Shown: piece by piece, positions 1-7,018 of the stretch | How positions within the stretch are numbered: position 1 is the stretch's first letter | Layout of the letters: the number at the start of each line of letters is the position of its first letter | Made by a program: the position numbers and the translations under genes | NCBI GenBank assembly: GCA_958370325.1 | Contig: CATXJW010000043.1 | Span: forward strand, 1 to 14,800 | Length of the DNA: 14,800 nt | Direction: 5' to 3' | Source of the DNA: an uncultured Collinsella sp. | Lineage (GTDB): Bacteria > Actinomycetota > Coriobacteriia > Coriobacteriales > Coriobacteriaceae | The notes under the pieces: model-generated | Told to the model about the DNA's origin: nothing | Databases searched by the model: none | The model's input: the letters and a program-made list of their open reading frames with translations, nothing else

Positions 1-603
1 CAGCGTGTAGATGAGGCTCGCCGTCTGCGAGAACGCGATGATGAACAGCGACGCCTGCGCGGCGGGCTTGCTCTCCATGGCGAAGAAGAAGACGAGGATG
101 GCCAGGTTGAAGGGGCCGCCGCCGATGCCGAGGAAGGACCAGCACGCCCCGGCGCAGAACCCTATGAGCGCCTGCGCCCACGCATTCTCGAGCTTGAGGC
201 CCTTGATGCGCGCCTTGTTGAGCGTGTAGGCCAGCACGAGGACGGCGAGCACGATGAGCACGGCGGCCTGGACCGCGCCGACGAGCTCGGCGTCGGGGAA
301 CACGGACCCCAGCCGGTTGAACAACATCTTGCCGATCACGCCGCCCACCGCGGAGCTGACGGCGATGGGCGACATCGCCCGCGCGTCGATATCAGACTGC
401 CCGCTCGCCGCGTTCTGCGCGAGCGTGGAGAGCGACATGATGAGCACCGACATGCTCGAGAGGAAGCTCACCGTGCTCACGCTCATGACGTTCATCGCGT
501 CGACCACGGGCTTGATGATCACGCCGCCGCCGATGCCACAGAGCGGCCCCAGAAGCGACGCCAGGAAGCATACCGCGAAGACCAAGATGTATTGAGGACC
601 CAT
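1..603 (-). CDS. TauE/SafE family anion exporter, 3'-truncated by the window edge
   Basis: The first 201 codons are visible and the gene continues past base 1. The family exports sulfite, sulfate or organosulfonates through the inner membrane. The two halves each carry the family's glycine signature, GIGGG at residues 23-27 and again at 159-163, and hydrophobic segments fill the rest (about 4-30, 80-95, 108-127, 145-175, 183-201). Family members are usually around 250 residues, so roughly 50 are missing. The ATG at 603 has AGGAGC (612-617 on the plus strand, reversed) eight bases upstream. It lies downstream of, and in the same direction as, two sulfatase genes, which suggests disposal of the sulfur anion they release; that role is inferred. 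A broken relative sits just upstream at 834-1083. Substrate is unknown. Confidence 0.85.
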   Translation of the reverse strand, partial: MGPQYILVFAVCFLASLLGPLCGIGGGVIIKPVVDAMNVMSVSTVSFLSSMSVLIMSLSTLAQNAASGQSDIDARAMSPIAVSSAVGGVIGKMLFNRLGSVFPDAELVGAVQAAVLIVLAVLVLAYTLNKARIKGLKLENAWAQALIGFCAGACWSFLGIGGGPFNLAILVFFFAMESKPAAQASLFIIAFSQTASLIYTL

Positions 604-651
604 CCGAACAAGCTCCTATCGATCGAGCAACACCCTATGCAACGAATTGCA

Positions 652-712
652 AGCGTTCGTATCATTCAAAACCGCAGCGTATGGTTGTGGACTTTTACAT
701 ATCTCGAACGCT
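652..712. repeat. Inverted repeats upstream of the TauE/SafE gene
   Basis: AGCGTTCG (652-659) is the reverse complement of CGAACGCT (705-712), and GCAGCGT (674-680) is the reverse complement of ACGCTGC (708-714). They lie in the 230-base gap between the broken and intact TauE/SafE genes, about 50-110 bases before the intact start codon. They could be a regulator site or the stem of a transcript hairpin; no specific regulator is recognised. Nothing else in 604-833 looks coding. Confidence 0.35.
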
Positions 713-833
713 GCTGCGCGATATGTCCCTATTTACGCCGCTCATGCGGAGCACCGTTGCGCCAAGGGCTAGGCGTCCCCGCCAATCTGCCTGCCGAGTC
801 CATCAATGGCCCGCGCACCGTCTCGACACGCCG

Positions 834-1083
834 CTAGTAGTTAGCGAAGTAATCCTGGTTGAAGATGCACGCGTAGACGACGTCGAGCAGCAGCGCGGTG
901 GAAACGCTCATGGCGAAGTGCCCGATGTTGTCCTCGCGGTGCATCCGGACAGGAAGTTGATGGTCGCCACGTCGGCGACACCCACGGCGTCCATCACGGG
1001 CTTAATGATGATGCCCCGCCGACACCGCAGATGGCACTGATGGTAGAGGCGAAAAACGCAATGGCGAATACGATTGCTAGCAT
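834..1083 (-). pseudogene. Broken TauE/SafE-like gene with a foreign-looking 3' tail
   Basis: From the ATG at 1083 the first 23 codons read as a TauE/SafE start with a GVGG signature, aligning with the intact copy at 1-603. One G is then missing from a G run (C run at 1014-1017 on the plus strand). In the shifted frame the protein continues as GIIIKPVMDAVGV and on to NFLSG, again TauE-like. Near 945-955 the frame changes once more and a different sequence follows: a short hydrophilic stretch, one hydrophobic helix and the end FNQDYFANY, stopping at TAG 834-836. I do not recognise this tail; it may be the end of another membrane protein joined by deletion. The gene begins 21 bases after the 203-residue protein gene and was probably once the operon's exporter. 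Two disruptions make function unlikely. Confidence 0.75.
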
Positions 1084-1104
1084 ATGAAGCGCCTAGACTC
1101 TTCC

Positions 1105-1716
1105 CTACTTGTCAGGCATGGCTGCTGCGAGCGTCCGCTCAGCGCGCTCGCAATAGGACGCGGCGCGCCCCTCGTCACCCTTGTTCTCGTACTGAACCGA
1201 GAGCATCTGGCAGAGCAGGGCCTCTTCCATGCCAGCCGCCTCCGACAACGCGCGCTCCATCTCGTCGATATAGGCATACGAGCCCTTGAGGAAGACGTCA
1301 TAGGTGCGACGGTCGGCACGCGCAGCCTCGCGATCACCGTGCTCCTCGAGGTAGGAGAGCACCTCGCGTGCGTGGGGCTCATCCCCGATCTCCACGTAGA
1401 AGGAGAACGCCTTTGCCGCCAGCGCGAGTGTCTGCTCCTCGCTCATCTTGAGCGAACCCATCTCGCGGATGATGCGCTCGGATGCCTCGACGTCATCCAT
1501 GGCAAGAGCTGCGTTCAAGCGCATGAAAAGCACGTTGTACTTGGGGTACAGCACGCTAGTGAGCGGGCGGTTCAGGACCTTGAGGTAGTTGTTGAGGTCG
1601 CCCTCGCGCAGATACGCCTCGAGCTTGGCGAAGGTTGTGCGCTTTTGGACCTCCATGTAAATGGTGAACCCGACCGCAACCACTACGACCACAATGCCGA
1701 TCGTCTTCATATCCAT
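1105..1716 (-). CDS. Membrane-anchored helical-repeat protein of unknown function
   Basis: A 203-residue protein that I cannot assign to a named family. Residues 5-20 form one valine-rich membrane helix with few charges before it, followed by a basic EVQKR stretch, so it is probably an N-terminal anchor with the rest in the cytoplasm. The remainder is predicted helical with a regular pattern of paired amphipathic helices (about 30-60, 62-88, 92-112, 113-135, 145-170, 172-200) resembling tetratricopeptide repeats, which usually mediate protein contacts. The ATG at 1716 has AAAGG eight bases upstream; a second ATG two codons later is also possible. It starts 15 bases after the stop of the upstream sulfatase gene and is followed by the TauE/SafE genes, so it is almost certainly co-transcribed. 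A scaffold or accessory role in sulfated-sugar use is only a guess. Confidence 0.75.
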   Translation of the reverse strand: MDMKTIGIVVVVVAVGFTIYMEVQKRTTFAKLEAYLREGDLNNYLKVLNRPLTSVLYPKYNVLFMRLNAALAMDDVEASERIIREMGSLKMSEEQTLALAAKAFSFYVEIGDEPHAREVLSYLEEHGDREAARADRRTYDVFLKGSYAYIDEMERALSEAAGMEEALLCQMLSVQYENKGDEGRAASYCERAERTLAAAMPDK

Positions 1717-1731
1717 GGATAGGCCTTTCTC

Positions 1732-3216
1732 TTAACGTTGGAGGCGCGAGGGCCGGGGGCGCTCAAGCATAACGGCGGGCGCACGTCCCGCCACCAACTC
1801 GCCGTCACGAACATATCCCTCTTCGCGACCAGCGAGCTCCTCAATCAGGCAGGCACGGAGCACGGCGATGCGCGCGGCGCGCTCCGGAGCGTCGATGAGG
1901 TCGTGCTCCTCACGCGGATCGGCGTCCAGGTCGAAATACTGCTCCACCCCGGTCCGTGTGAACCAGATGTACTTGTCATGCGGGGTCACGATCCACTGGT
2001 TGGACTGCTCGCGGCTGCCGCTGTGCTCGCCGTGCAGGTATGCACGGTTCAGCGGCGCGGCGCCGGTAAGCTCGCCCATGAGCGAGGCGCCCTCCACGCC
2101 CTCGGGCACGGGCAGGTCGCACGCCTCGAGGATGGTGGGCATAAGGTCCATGAGTTCCACCGTGCTCTCGCTCACGCCGCGAACGCGCTCGCCGCCCGGC
2201 ACATCGACGTTTTTGCCCACGTGCACGATGAAGGGGATGCGCGCGGAGCCCTCGTAGGGCAACACCTTGCGAAAGAGACTGTGGTCAAAGAGCATCTCGC
2301 CGTGGTCGGAGCAGAACACGATCACGGTGTCGTGGTAGGTCTCGTCGTTCTCGAGCGCCGTGATGAGCCGGCCGATCTGGTGGTCCATATGTGTGATGCA
2401 GGCATAATAGCCCGCCATGGCCTCGCGGCGCAGCTCGGCGTCGCGGCAGCCGTGCACGCTGTCCAAGATCATGCCATCGCGCTCGGTGGCATCGGCGTCA
2501 TCCCAATCGCCAGCGGCAGGCGCGCGCAGCTCCATGTCGCGGTACAGATCGAAGTAGGTCTGCGGCGCGTCGAAAGGCGGGTGGGGCCGCACGAAGCTCG
2601 TCATGAGGAAGAACGGGCGCGTGCGATCGCGGGTCTCCAAAAAGCGGATGGACTCGTCCACCACCCAGTTGGTGGGGTGCAGGCGCTCCTCGTAGGCCCA
2701 GGGATGGGTGATCCAGGAGTTGTTCTCAACGCCCGAACCGTTCACGTCGGCGAATTCGCCCAGTTCATTTTTGAGGAAGCGCATGTAGTCGTCGGAGACG
2801 TTCTGGTGCATCCAGTACGGCAGGTTCGCCTTGCGGTAGTGGCCGATGTAGCCGTCATGCAGGCGCATGTGCTCGAAGCCGCAGCCCAAACGCGGCGGAT
2901 GCACGTGCATCTTGCCTACCACGGCGGTCTGGTAGCCGCCGTCGCGCATCTCCTGCGCGAGCATATGGTCGTACTCCCACGCGATACCGTCCTGGTAACC
3001 CACGCGGCCCGTGCCCGCGGGCGTCTTGCCGCAAAAGAGGGCGGCGCGCGCCGGGATGCAACTCGGGCAGGCGGAGTAGGCGTTCTCGAACAGCATGCCG
3101 TCGGCGGCGAGCGTGTCCAAGTAGGGCGTCTGCACGTCCGGATGGCCGTCGATACCCAGGCAGTCGCCGCGCATCTGGTCGCACATGATAAGGAGAACGT
3201 TGGGTTGCTGGGGCAT
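1732..3216 (-). CDS. Cytoplasmic cysteine-type sulfatase (family S1)
   Basis: A 494-residue hydrolase of the alkaline-phosphatase superfamily, expected to cleave sulfate esters. The activation motif is C53-I-P-A-R57, where the cysteine is converted to formylglycine. The other expected active-site residues are present: D13-Q14 near the N-terminus, K102 and H104 (in GKMHVHPPR), H212 (in VRPHPPF), D304-H305 (in SDHGE) and K317. The protein starts directly with the first beta strand (PNVLLIM), with no signal peptide, so it should act in the cytoplasm. The ATG at 3216 has GGAG six bases upstream; a GTG six codons earlier (3234) has no ribosome site and was rejected. It lies downstream of the anSME gene, its likely activator. 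Exact substrate is unknown; a phosphonate or phosphodiester hydrolase of the same superfamily is the main alternative. Confidence 0.88.
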   Translation of the reverse strand: MPQQPNVLLIMCDQMRGDCLGIDGHPDVQTPYLDTLAADGMLFENAYSACPSCIPARAALFCGKTPAGTGRVGYQDGIAWEYDHMLAQEMRDGGYQTAVVGKMHVHPPRLGCGFEHMRLHDGYIGHYRKANLPYWMHQNVSDDYMRFLKNELGEFADVNGSGVENNSWITHPWAYEERLHPTNWVVDESIRFLETRDRTRPFFLMTSFVRPHPPFDAPQTYFDLYRDMELRAPAAGDWDDADATERDGMILDSVHGCRDAELRREAMAGYYACITHMDHQIGRLITALENDETYHDTVIVFCSDHGEMLFDHSLFRKVLPYEGSARIPFIVHVGKNVDVPGGERVRGVSESTVELMDLMPTILEACDLPVPEGVEGASLMGELTGAAPLNRAYLHGEHSGSREQSNQWIVTPHDKYIWFTRTGVEQYFDLDADPREEHDLIDAPERAARIAVLRACLIEELAGREEGYVRDGELVAGRAPAVMLERPRPSRLQR

Positions 3217-3317
3217 AGGGAACTCCAAACTCACGGGAACGGGATGAAGATTGAGTGGTCAAGGCGGGAGGGGCGCAGAGCCCCACACAACTACGACGAG
3301 GCAAAACCCGGGCAGGA

Positions 3318-4418
3318 TCAGCGCCGCGTGAACATGCGAGCCACGCGCTGCAGGCCGGGATAGGCGTACTCCAAAAACTCACGCAGCCCGCAGTAGCCCG
3401 CATCGTAATAGGCGATGTTCAGGCGCTTGCAGTTGCGATGGCAAATGCCCTCAAAGGGGCAATCGGCGCACCGCGCGCAATCGCGACGCGGCTCGTTCAA
3501 AAACATGCGCATGGTCTCACAGGTCGCCATTGCCTCAAGGGAATCGACGCGAATATCGCCCACGCGGTACTCATCCAGCGCATAGAAGTCGCACGGATAC
3601 ACCGAACCGTCGCTTTCCACCACGAACTGCGGAGCGCAGCGGCCGAGCATACCGCACTGCGACGGAAACTGCCCGAGCGCCATCTGCATGACGTTCTCGA
3701 ACAGCCAGATGCTCACATAGCGCCCAGCACCGAGCTCGCGCCACCACAAGTCGAACAAGCGGCGGTAGAACGAGGAGAAGGCACGCGGGTCGAGCGAGAA
3801 CGTGTCCCGCTCATCGTCGAGGCCCGGCAGGCACGGGATGAACTGGATATGGGTGATCTTCTCCTGCTTGATGAAGGAGAAGACGCGCTGTGGATGCGCC
3901 GCCATCTGCGAGGTGAGGACCGAGAGTATGTTGACGTCCACGCCGCGCTCGCGCAGCAGGCGAACGCCGCTCATGACGCGCGCGTACGTAGCGGCACCGT
4001 GCGCATCGGGACGCATCGAATCGTGCAGGTCGCGATAAGCGTCAACCGAGACTCCGATGAGGAACCCGTGCTCGCGGAAGAACTCGGCCCATTCCTCTTC
4101 GATCAGGTAGCCGTTGGTCTGCAACGCCCAGCTCACCCGCTGGTTCTCACGGCGCTCCTCCACCCGCGCGACGAACGAATGGAAGAAGTCAAGGCCGGCC
4201 AGGGTGGGCTCGCCGCCCTGGAAGGCGAAAGAAATGTGCGCATCACTCGCCACGGCGAGTGCACGGTCGATGATGGCACTTGCCACGTCTTCGCCCATGA
4301 CGCGGGCGCTCCGCTCCTCGCGATGAGCAGCGACATCGCAGTAAAAGCAGTACCTGCACCGCATGTTGCAAGCACTCGATGCCGGTTTTATCAAAAAGCC
4401 AATATGCTTCGCGCACAT
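3318..4418 (-). CDS. Anaerobic sulfatase-maturating enzyme (radical SAM/SPASM)
   Basis: A 366-residue radical-SAM enzyme that oxidises the active-site cysteine of sulfatases to formylglycine without oxygen. The SAM cluster motif CxxxCxxC is C17, C21 and C24. QGGEPTLAG at 68-76 is typical of the anSME family. The C-terminal SPASM part has cysteines at 255, 261, 276, 314, 317, 320, 326, 330 and 343, enough for two further 4Fe-4S clusters, and an aspartate at 277 directly after C276, the position of the proposed general base in the Clostridium perfringens enzyme (from memory of that work). The ATG at 4418 is chosen because a G-rich ribosome site (AAGGGGGG) lies eight bases upstream; a GTG seven codons earlier would swallow it. 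It sits between the two sulfatase genes, its obvious substrates. Confidence 0.93.
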   Translation of the reverse strand: MCAKHIGFLIKPASSACNMRCRYCFYCDVAAHREERSARVMGEDVASAIIDRALAVASDAHISFAFQGGEPTLAGLDFFHSFVARVEERRENQRVSWALQTNGYLIEEEWAEFFREHGFLIGVSVDAYRDLHDSMRPDAHGAATYARVMSGVRLLRERGVDVNILSVLTSQMAAHPQRVFSFIKQEKITHIQFIPCLPGLDDERDTFSLDPRAFSSFYRRLFDLWWRELGAGRYVSIWLFENVMQMALGQFPSQCGMLGRCAPQFVVESDGSVYPCDFYALDEYRVGDIRVDSLEAMATCETMRMFLNEPRRDCARCADCPFEGICHRNCKRLNIAYYDAGYCGLREFLEYAYPGLQRVARMFTRR

Positions 4419-4442
4419 GGCACATACCCCCCTTCGCACAGG

Positions 4443-4502
4443 CTAGCCCTCACTCATCGGGCCGGAAACCACCTCCTTACCCGAGGCGGCGCATCCGGCC
4501 CG
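4443..4502 (-). other. Leader of the anSME gene: hairpin with exposed ribosome site and a 4-codon frame
   Basis: Between the upstream sulfatase and the anSME gene a 9-bp stem forms from CGGGCCGGA (4458-4466) and TCCGGCCCG (4494-4502). On the minus strand its loop carries AAGGAGG (plus-strand 4472-4478), a full match to a ribosome binding sequence, although no start codon lies at the best distance. Fourteen bases on, an ATG (4457) opens a frame of four codons (M-S-E-G) that ends at TAG 4443-4445. There is no T run, so it does not look like a terminator. A role in setting anSME translation is speculative. Confidence 0.35.
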
Positions 4503-4521
4503 CACAATCACCGCATGAATC

Positions 4522-6018
4522 TTAGGCCAAGCCCAGGCGCTCCTTTTGCTCGGCCGGGGACTCATGCTCCTCCAGGCCGCGCAGCAGCAGGTCAATCATG
4601 CGCTGTTCGGCGTGGTCGTCCTTGCCGGCGAGATTATTAACCTGGCCGTAGTCACTCTCAAGGTCGAACAGCATCGTCTGCTCGACCTCGGCGAGCGGCG
4701 TGGCTCCCTCGATCTGGGCCGGCTTCTTACAGGGGATCTTGAACAGCGGGTACTTGGTGCGTTTGAAGTAGCGGCCACACTCAATCTCCTCCGGGCAGTC
4801 CGAACCCATCTTTTTGCGGATGGTGTGCGGCAGTGCGGTGTACTCGAAGCACGGCTGGTTGCCGGCGACCGGCGCGCGGAAGTAGGTGTAGCGGCCGTCG
4901 GTGACGTTGACGGTCATGGCGTGCACGCCGTACAGGGCGTAGCCACGCGTGGGCGCGTCAGCATCCGTCATGAGCGGCACGAGGGAGGTGCCGCACACAT
5001 CTGCGGGAATCTCGCAGCCGTGGGCCTCAAGCACCGTGGGCATGATGTCGATTGCCTGAGTGAGCTGGCGGGCATGCTCGCCGGCGCGGGCGTTACCCGG
5101 GAAGTGCACAATGAACGGCAGATGCGCGAGCTCGTTATACAGGTGCATGTAGTTTTTGCCCATGTAGTCGCGCTCGCCCAGGAAATAGCCGTGGTCGGTG
5201 GTGACCATGACCATGGTATCGTCCAGCATCCCGCGCTCCTCGAGCTTGTCGATGAGCCTACCAAACCAGCGGTCGGTCATGGTGACGAGGGCCTTGTAGC
5301 GGCGCTGCAGGTAGTCCTCCGCGCCCTTGTTGACGTCGGTGGCGGAGACGCGCTTGTACTCAGGAATCTCGAAGTAGTCGCGGTCGAGCTCGCCAGTGCC
5401 GCCGTACATCTCCATGTACTTGTCGGGCACATCGAAGGGCTCGTGCGGGTCGAAGGCCTCAACCATAAGGAAGAAGTCGTCGGCCCCAGCATTGCCGTCG
5501 ATCCAGTCGCAGGCGGACTGGAAGGTCTTGGGGCTCGGCATGTCCTCTTCGTTGGGCCAGAGCTGACGGTTCTTCTGGTACTGCTCGCGCACGCGCCCGT
5601 AGAAGGTCTCGGGCATGTTATTCGGCTCATCGATGCGGCTGACCCACGGGTCGCCCTCCTGGCCGCGGTAGTAATCCCAGGTGTTGAACTCCTGGAGGTA
5701 GCCCTCGCCACCGGTGCGTAGGTAGTGGCAGTGGTCGGTGGTGATGTGGCAGAAGTTGCCGTTCGCGCGCAGGCAGGCCGGCAGCGTCACATCGAAGGGC
5801 TCGATGGGGCCCCAGGGGCGCTCGAGGAAGTTGTAGCGACCGGTGAGGATGTCGCGGCGGGCAGGCATGCAGGGAGCCGAGCCGATCCAGTGGTTGTCGA
5901 ACACGCAGGAACGCTCGGCAAAGGCATCGAGATTGGGGGTCTGGACGTCGGTTGCGGGGTTGTAGCACGACAGGACGTCGCGACGCAGAGTATCCATGAG
6001 CACGAGGACGGTTCTCAT
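4522..6018 (-). CDS. Cytoplasmic cysteine-type sulfatase, variant active site
   Basis: A 498-residue S1-type sulfatase. The formylglycine motif is C50-M-P-A-R54, followed by DILTGR. Metal and catalytic residues visible are D9, H192 (in DPHEPFD), D275-H276 (in TTDHG) and K288. Where most sulfatases have G-K-W-H, this one reads TTDHCHYL at 93-100, so the usual lysine is absent and D95/H96/H98 may take its place; it belongs to a different subfamily from the sulfatase at 1732-3216. There is no signal peptide, so a cytoplasmic location is expected. The ATG at 6018 has AAAGGA about six bases upstream; the open frame extends 35 codons further but without support. It is the first gene after the PTS genes and precedes the anSME gene. 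Substrate unknown, presumably the sulfated sugar taken up by that PTS. Confidence 0.87.
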   Translation of the reverse strand: MRTVLVLMDTLRRDVLSCYNPATDVQTPNLDAFAERSCVFDNHWIGSAPCMPARRDILTGRYNFLERPWGPIEPFDVTLPACLRANGNFCHITTDHCHYLRTGGEGYLQEFNTWDYYRGQEGDPWVSRIDEPNNMPETFYGRVREQYQKNRQLWPNEEDMPSPKTFQSACDWIDGNAGADDFFLMVEAFDPHEPFDVPDKYMEMYGGTGELDRDYFEIPEYKRVSATDVNKGAEDYLQRRYKALVTMTDRWFGRLIDKLEERGMLDDTMVMVTTDHGYFLGERDYMGKNYMHLYNELAHLPFIVHFPGNARAGEHARQLTQAIDIMPTVLEAHGCEIPADVCGTSLVPLMTDADAPTRGYALYGVHAMTVNVTDGRYTYFRAPVAGNQPCFEYTALPHTIRKKMGSDCPEEIECGRYFKRTKYPLFKIPCKKPAQIEGATPLAEVEQTMLFDLESDYGQVNNLAGKDDHAEQRMIDLLLRGLEEHESPAEQKERLGLA

Positions 6019-6049
6019 TGGCATCCTTTCGATAGTTGGATTTGCCAGA

Positions 6050-6062
6050 TGGCGATACGCCA
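6050..6062. promoter_or_regulatory. Small palindrome upstream of the variant sulfatase gene
   Basis: TGGCG-ATA-CGCCA is a perfect 5-bp inverted repeat with a 3-base centre, about 32-44 bases before the sulfatase start codon. It could be a protein site or a small leader hairpin. No clear -35/-10 pair is visible around it. Confidence 0.25.
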
Positions 6063-6127
6063 AAGGCACATGGGCATAATGGAGCGCACCCCGATCGCGC
6101 ACGATGGAGAGCACATGAGACAACGAG

Positions 6128-6155
6128 GCCCGCGCCCGGCATGCGGGGCGCGGGC
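6128..6155 (-). other. GC-rich intercistronic hairpin after the EIID gene
   Basis: GCCCGCGCCC (6128-6137) pairs perfectly with GGGCGCGGGC (6146-6155) around an 8-base loop, a very stable 10-bp stem 33 bases after the EIID stop codon. No T run follows it on the minus strand, so it is better read as a transcript stabiliser, processing site or leaky terminator that lets the PTS genes be expressed more than the sulfatases. The 169-base gap between EIID and the sulfatase contains nothing that looks coding. Confidence 0.55.
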
Positions 6156-6187
6156 ATCAAACGATTTGCCTTTTGATAAGCTCGCGA

Positions 6188-7018
6188 TTAGGCGAAGATC
6201 TTGAACGCCGGGAAGTAGAAACCGATAGCGGCGAACACAAGGGAGAACACAATCAGACCGATGATGATCTGGGCGGAGTTCTTGCCCTGGCCCTTCTTGA
6301 GCAGGCGATAGCAGATGAAAGTCAGAACGACAGGCAGCAGGAAGGGCAACACCTTATCGAGCTGGTCCTGGAGCACCAGCGGGTCACCCTCACCGAAGGC
6401 GAACTGCACGGCAAGCTTGAGCTTAACGGTCGTGGCGATCAGGCCGCCGGTGACCATGACGCCCAGCACGTTGGCGAGGTTGCCCAGACGGTCGAAGACC
6501 TGGACGCCCGCCTTCTCGACGAGCTCCATGCCCATCTCGTAACCCTTGTGCAGGCCGAAGTACTTCAGCGGCCAGTACAGCAGGTTGATGAGCAAGAACA
6601 TCACGAGCGGACCCACAATGGAGCCGTTGTCGACGCACATAGATGCGCCGATGGAGCCGGCGATCGGGAACCAGGTGAGGTTCAGCAGGGAGTCACCAAG
6701 GCCGGCGAAGGGACCCATGAGGGAGGTCTTGATGCCGACGACGGTGTCCTTCTGATCCTCATCCGTGGTCTCCTCCAGGGCGGCGGTGATGCCAAGGATG
6801 AAGGGGATCGCGAGCGGGTGGGTGTTGAAGTACTCGAGGTGGCGCTTCATGGCGTTAACGCGCTCCTCCTTGGGGGCGTCCTTGTAGAGCTCCTCGAGGA
6901 CAGGGGCAAAGCAGTAGGTCAGGGACAGCGACTGCATGCGCTCGTAGTTGTGCGCGAATTGGCAACCCTGGGTGCGCAGCAGGACCTTGTTCAGGGTGGA
7001 GTTGGAGATCTTACCCAT
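6188..7018 (-). CDS. PTS system mannose/N-acetylgalactosamine-family component EIID
   Basis: A 276-residue membrane component of a mannose-family phosphotransferase system, which with EIIC forms the sugar channel. The N-terminal 90 residues are mostly cytoplasmic and helical (NYERMQSLSLTY is typical of the family), followed by the conserved GPFAGLGDSLL region at about 102-112, then membrane segments near 130-150, 180-197, 219-235 and 250-272. Length is normal for the family (about 270-300). The ATG at 7018 overlaps the EIIC stop codon by one base (TAATG on the minus strand), so the two are translationally coupled and probably made in equal amounts. The closest known functional type appears to be the Aga (amino-sugar) class rather than glucose/mannose, an impression from the separate EIIA and EIIB chains and the neighbouring regulators. 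Confidence 0.92.
   Translation of the reverse strand: MGKISNSTLNKVLLRTQGCQFAHNYERMQSLSLTYCFAPVLEELYKDAPKEERVNAMKRHLEYFNTHPLAIPFILGITAALEETTDEDQKDTVVGIKTSLMGPFAGLGDSLLNLTWFPIAGSIGASMCVDNGSIVGPLVMFLLINLLYWPLKYFGLHKGYEMGMELVEKAGVQVFDRLGNLANVLGVMVTGGLIATTVKLKLAVQFAFGEGDPLVLQDQLDKVLPFLLPVVLTFICYRLLKKGQGKNSAQIIIGLIVFSLVFAAIGFYFPAFKIFA

Noticed and set aside
592..1040. Plus-strand open frames of 81 and 119 codons over the gap and broken exporter
   Set aside because: No ribosome sites, no domains, and the minus strand has recognisable TauE/SafE remnants.
3216..3234. GTG at 3234 as start of the first sulfatase
   Set aside because: No ribosome site precedes it, and the GGAG serving ATG 3216 lies inside the extension.
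3270..3284. GGGGC/GCCCC hairpin between the anSME and first sulfatase genes
   Set aside because: Only five pairs and no T run; expected by chance in GC-rich DNA.
1738..3363. Long plus-strand open frame of 541 codons opposite the first sulfatase
   Set aside because: It is the mirror of a GC-rich real gene with a full catalytic motif set; the antisense translation is alanine/valine/histidine-rich with no recognisable domain.
3255..4640. Plus-strand open frame of 461 codons opposite the anSME gene
   Set aside because: Antisense shadow; the minus strand has the complete radical-SAM and SPASM cysteine pattern.
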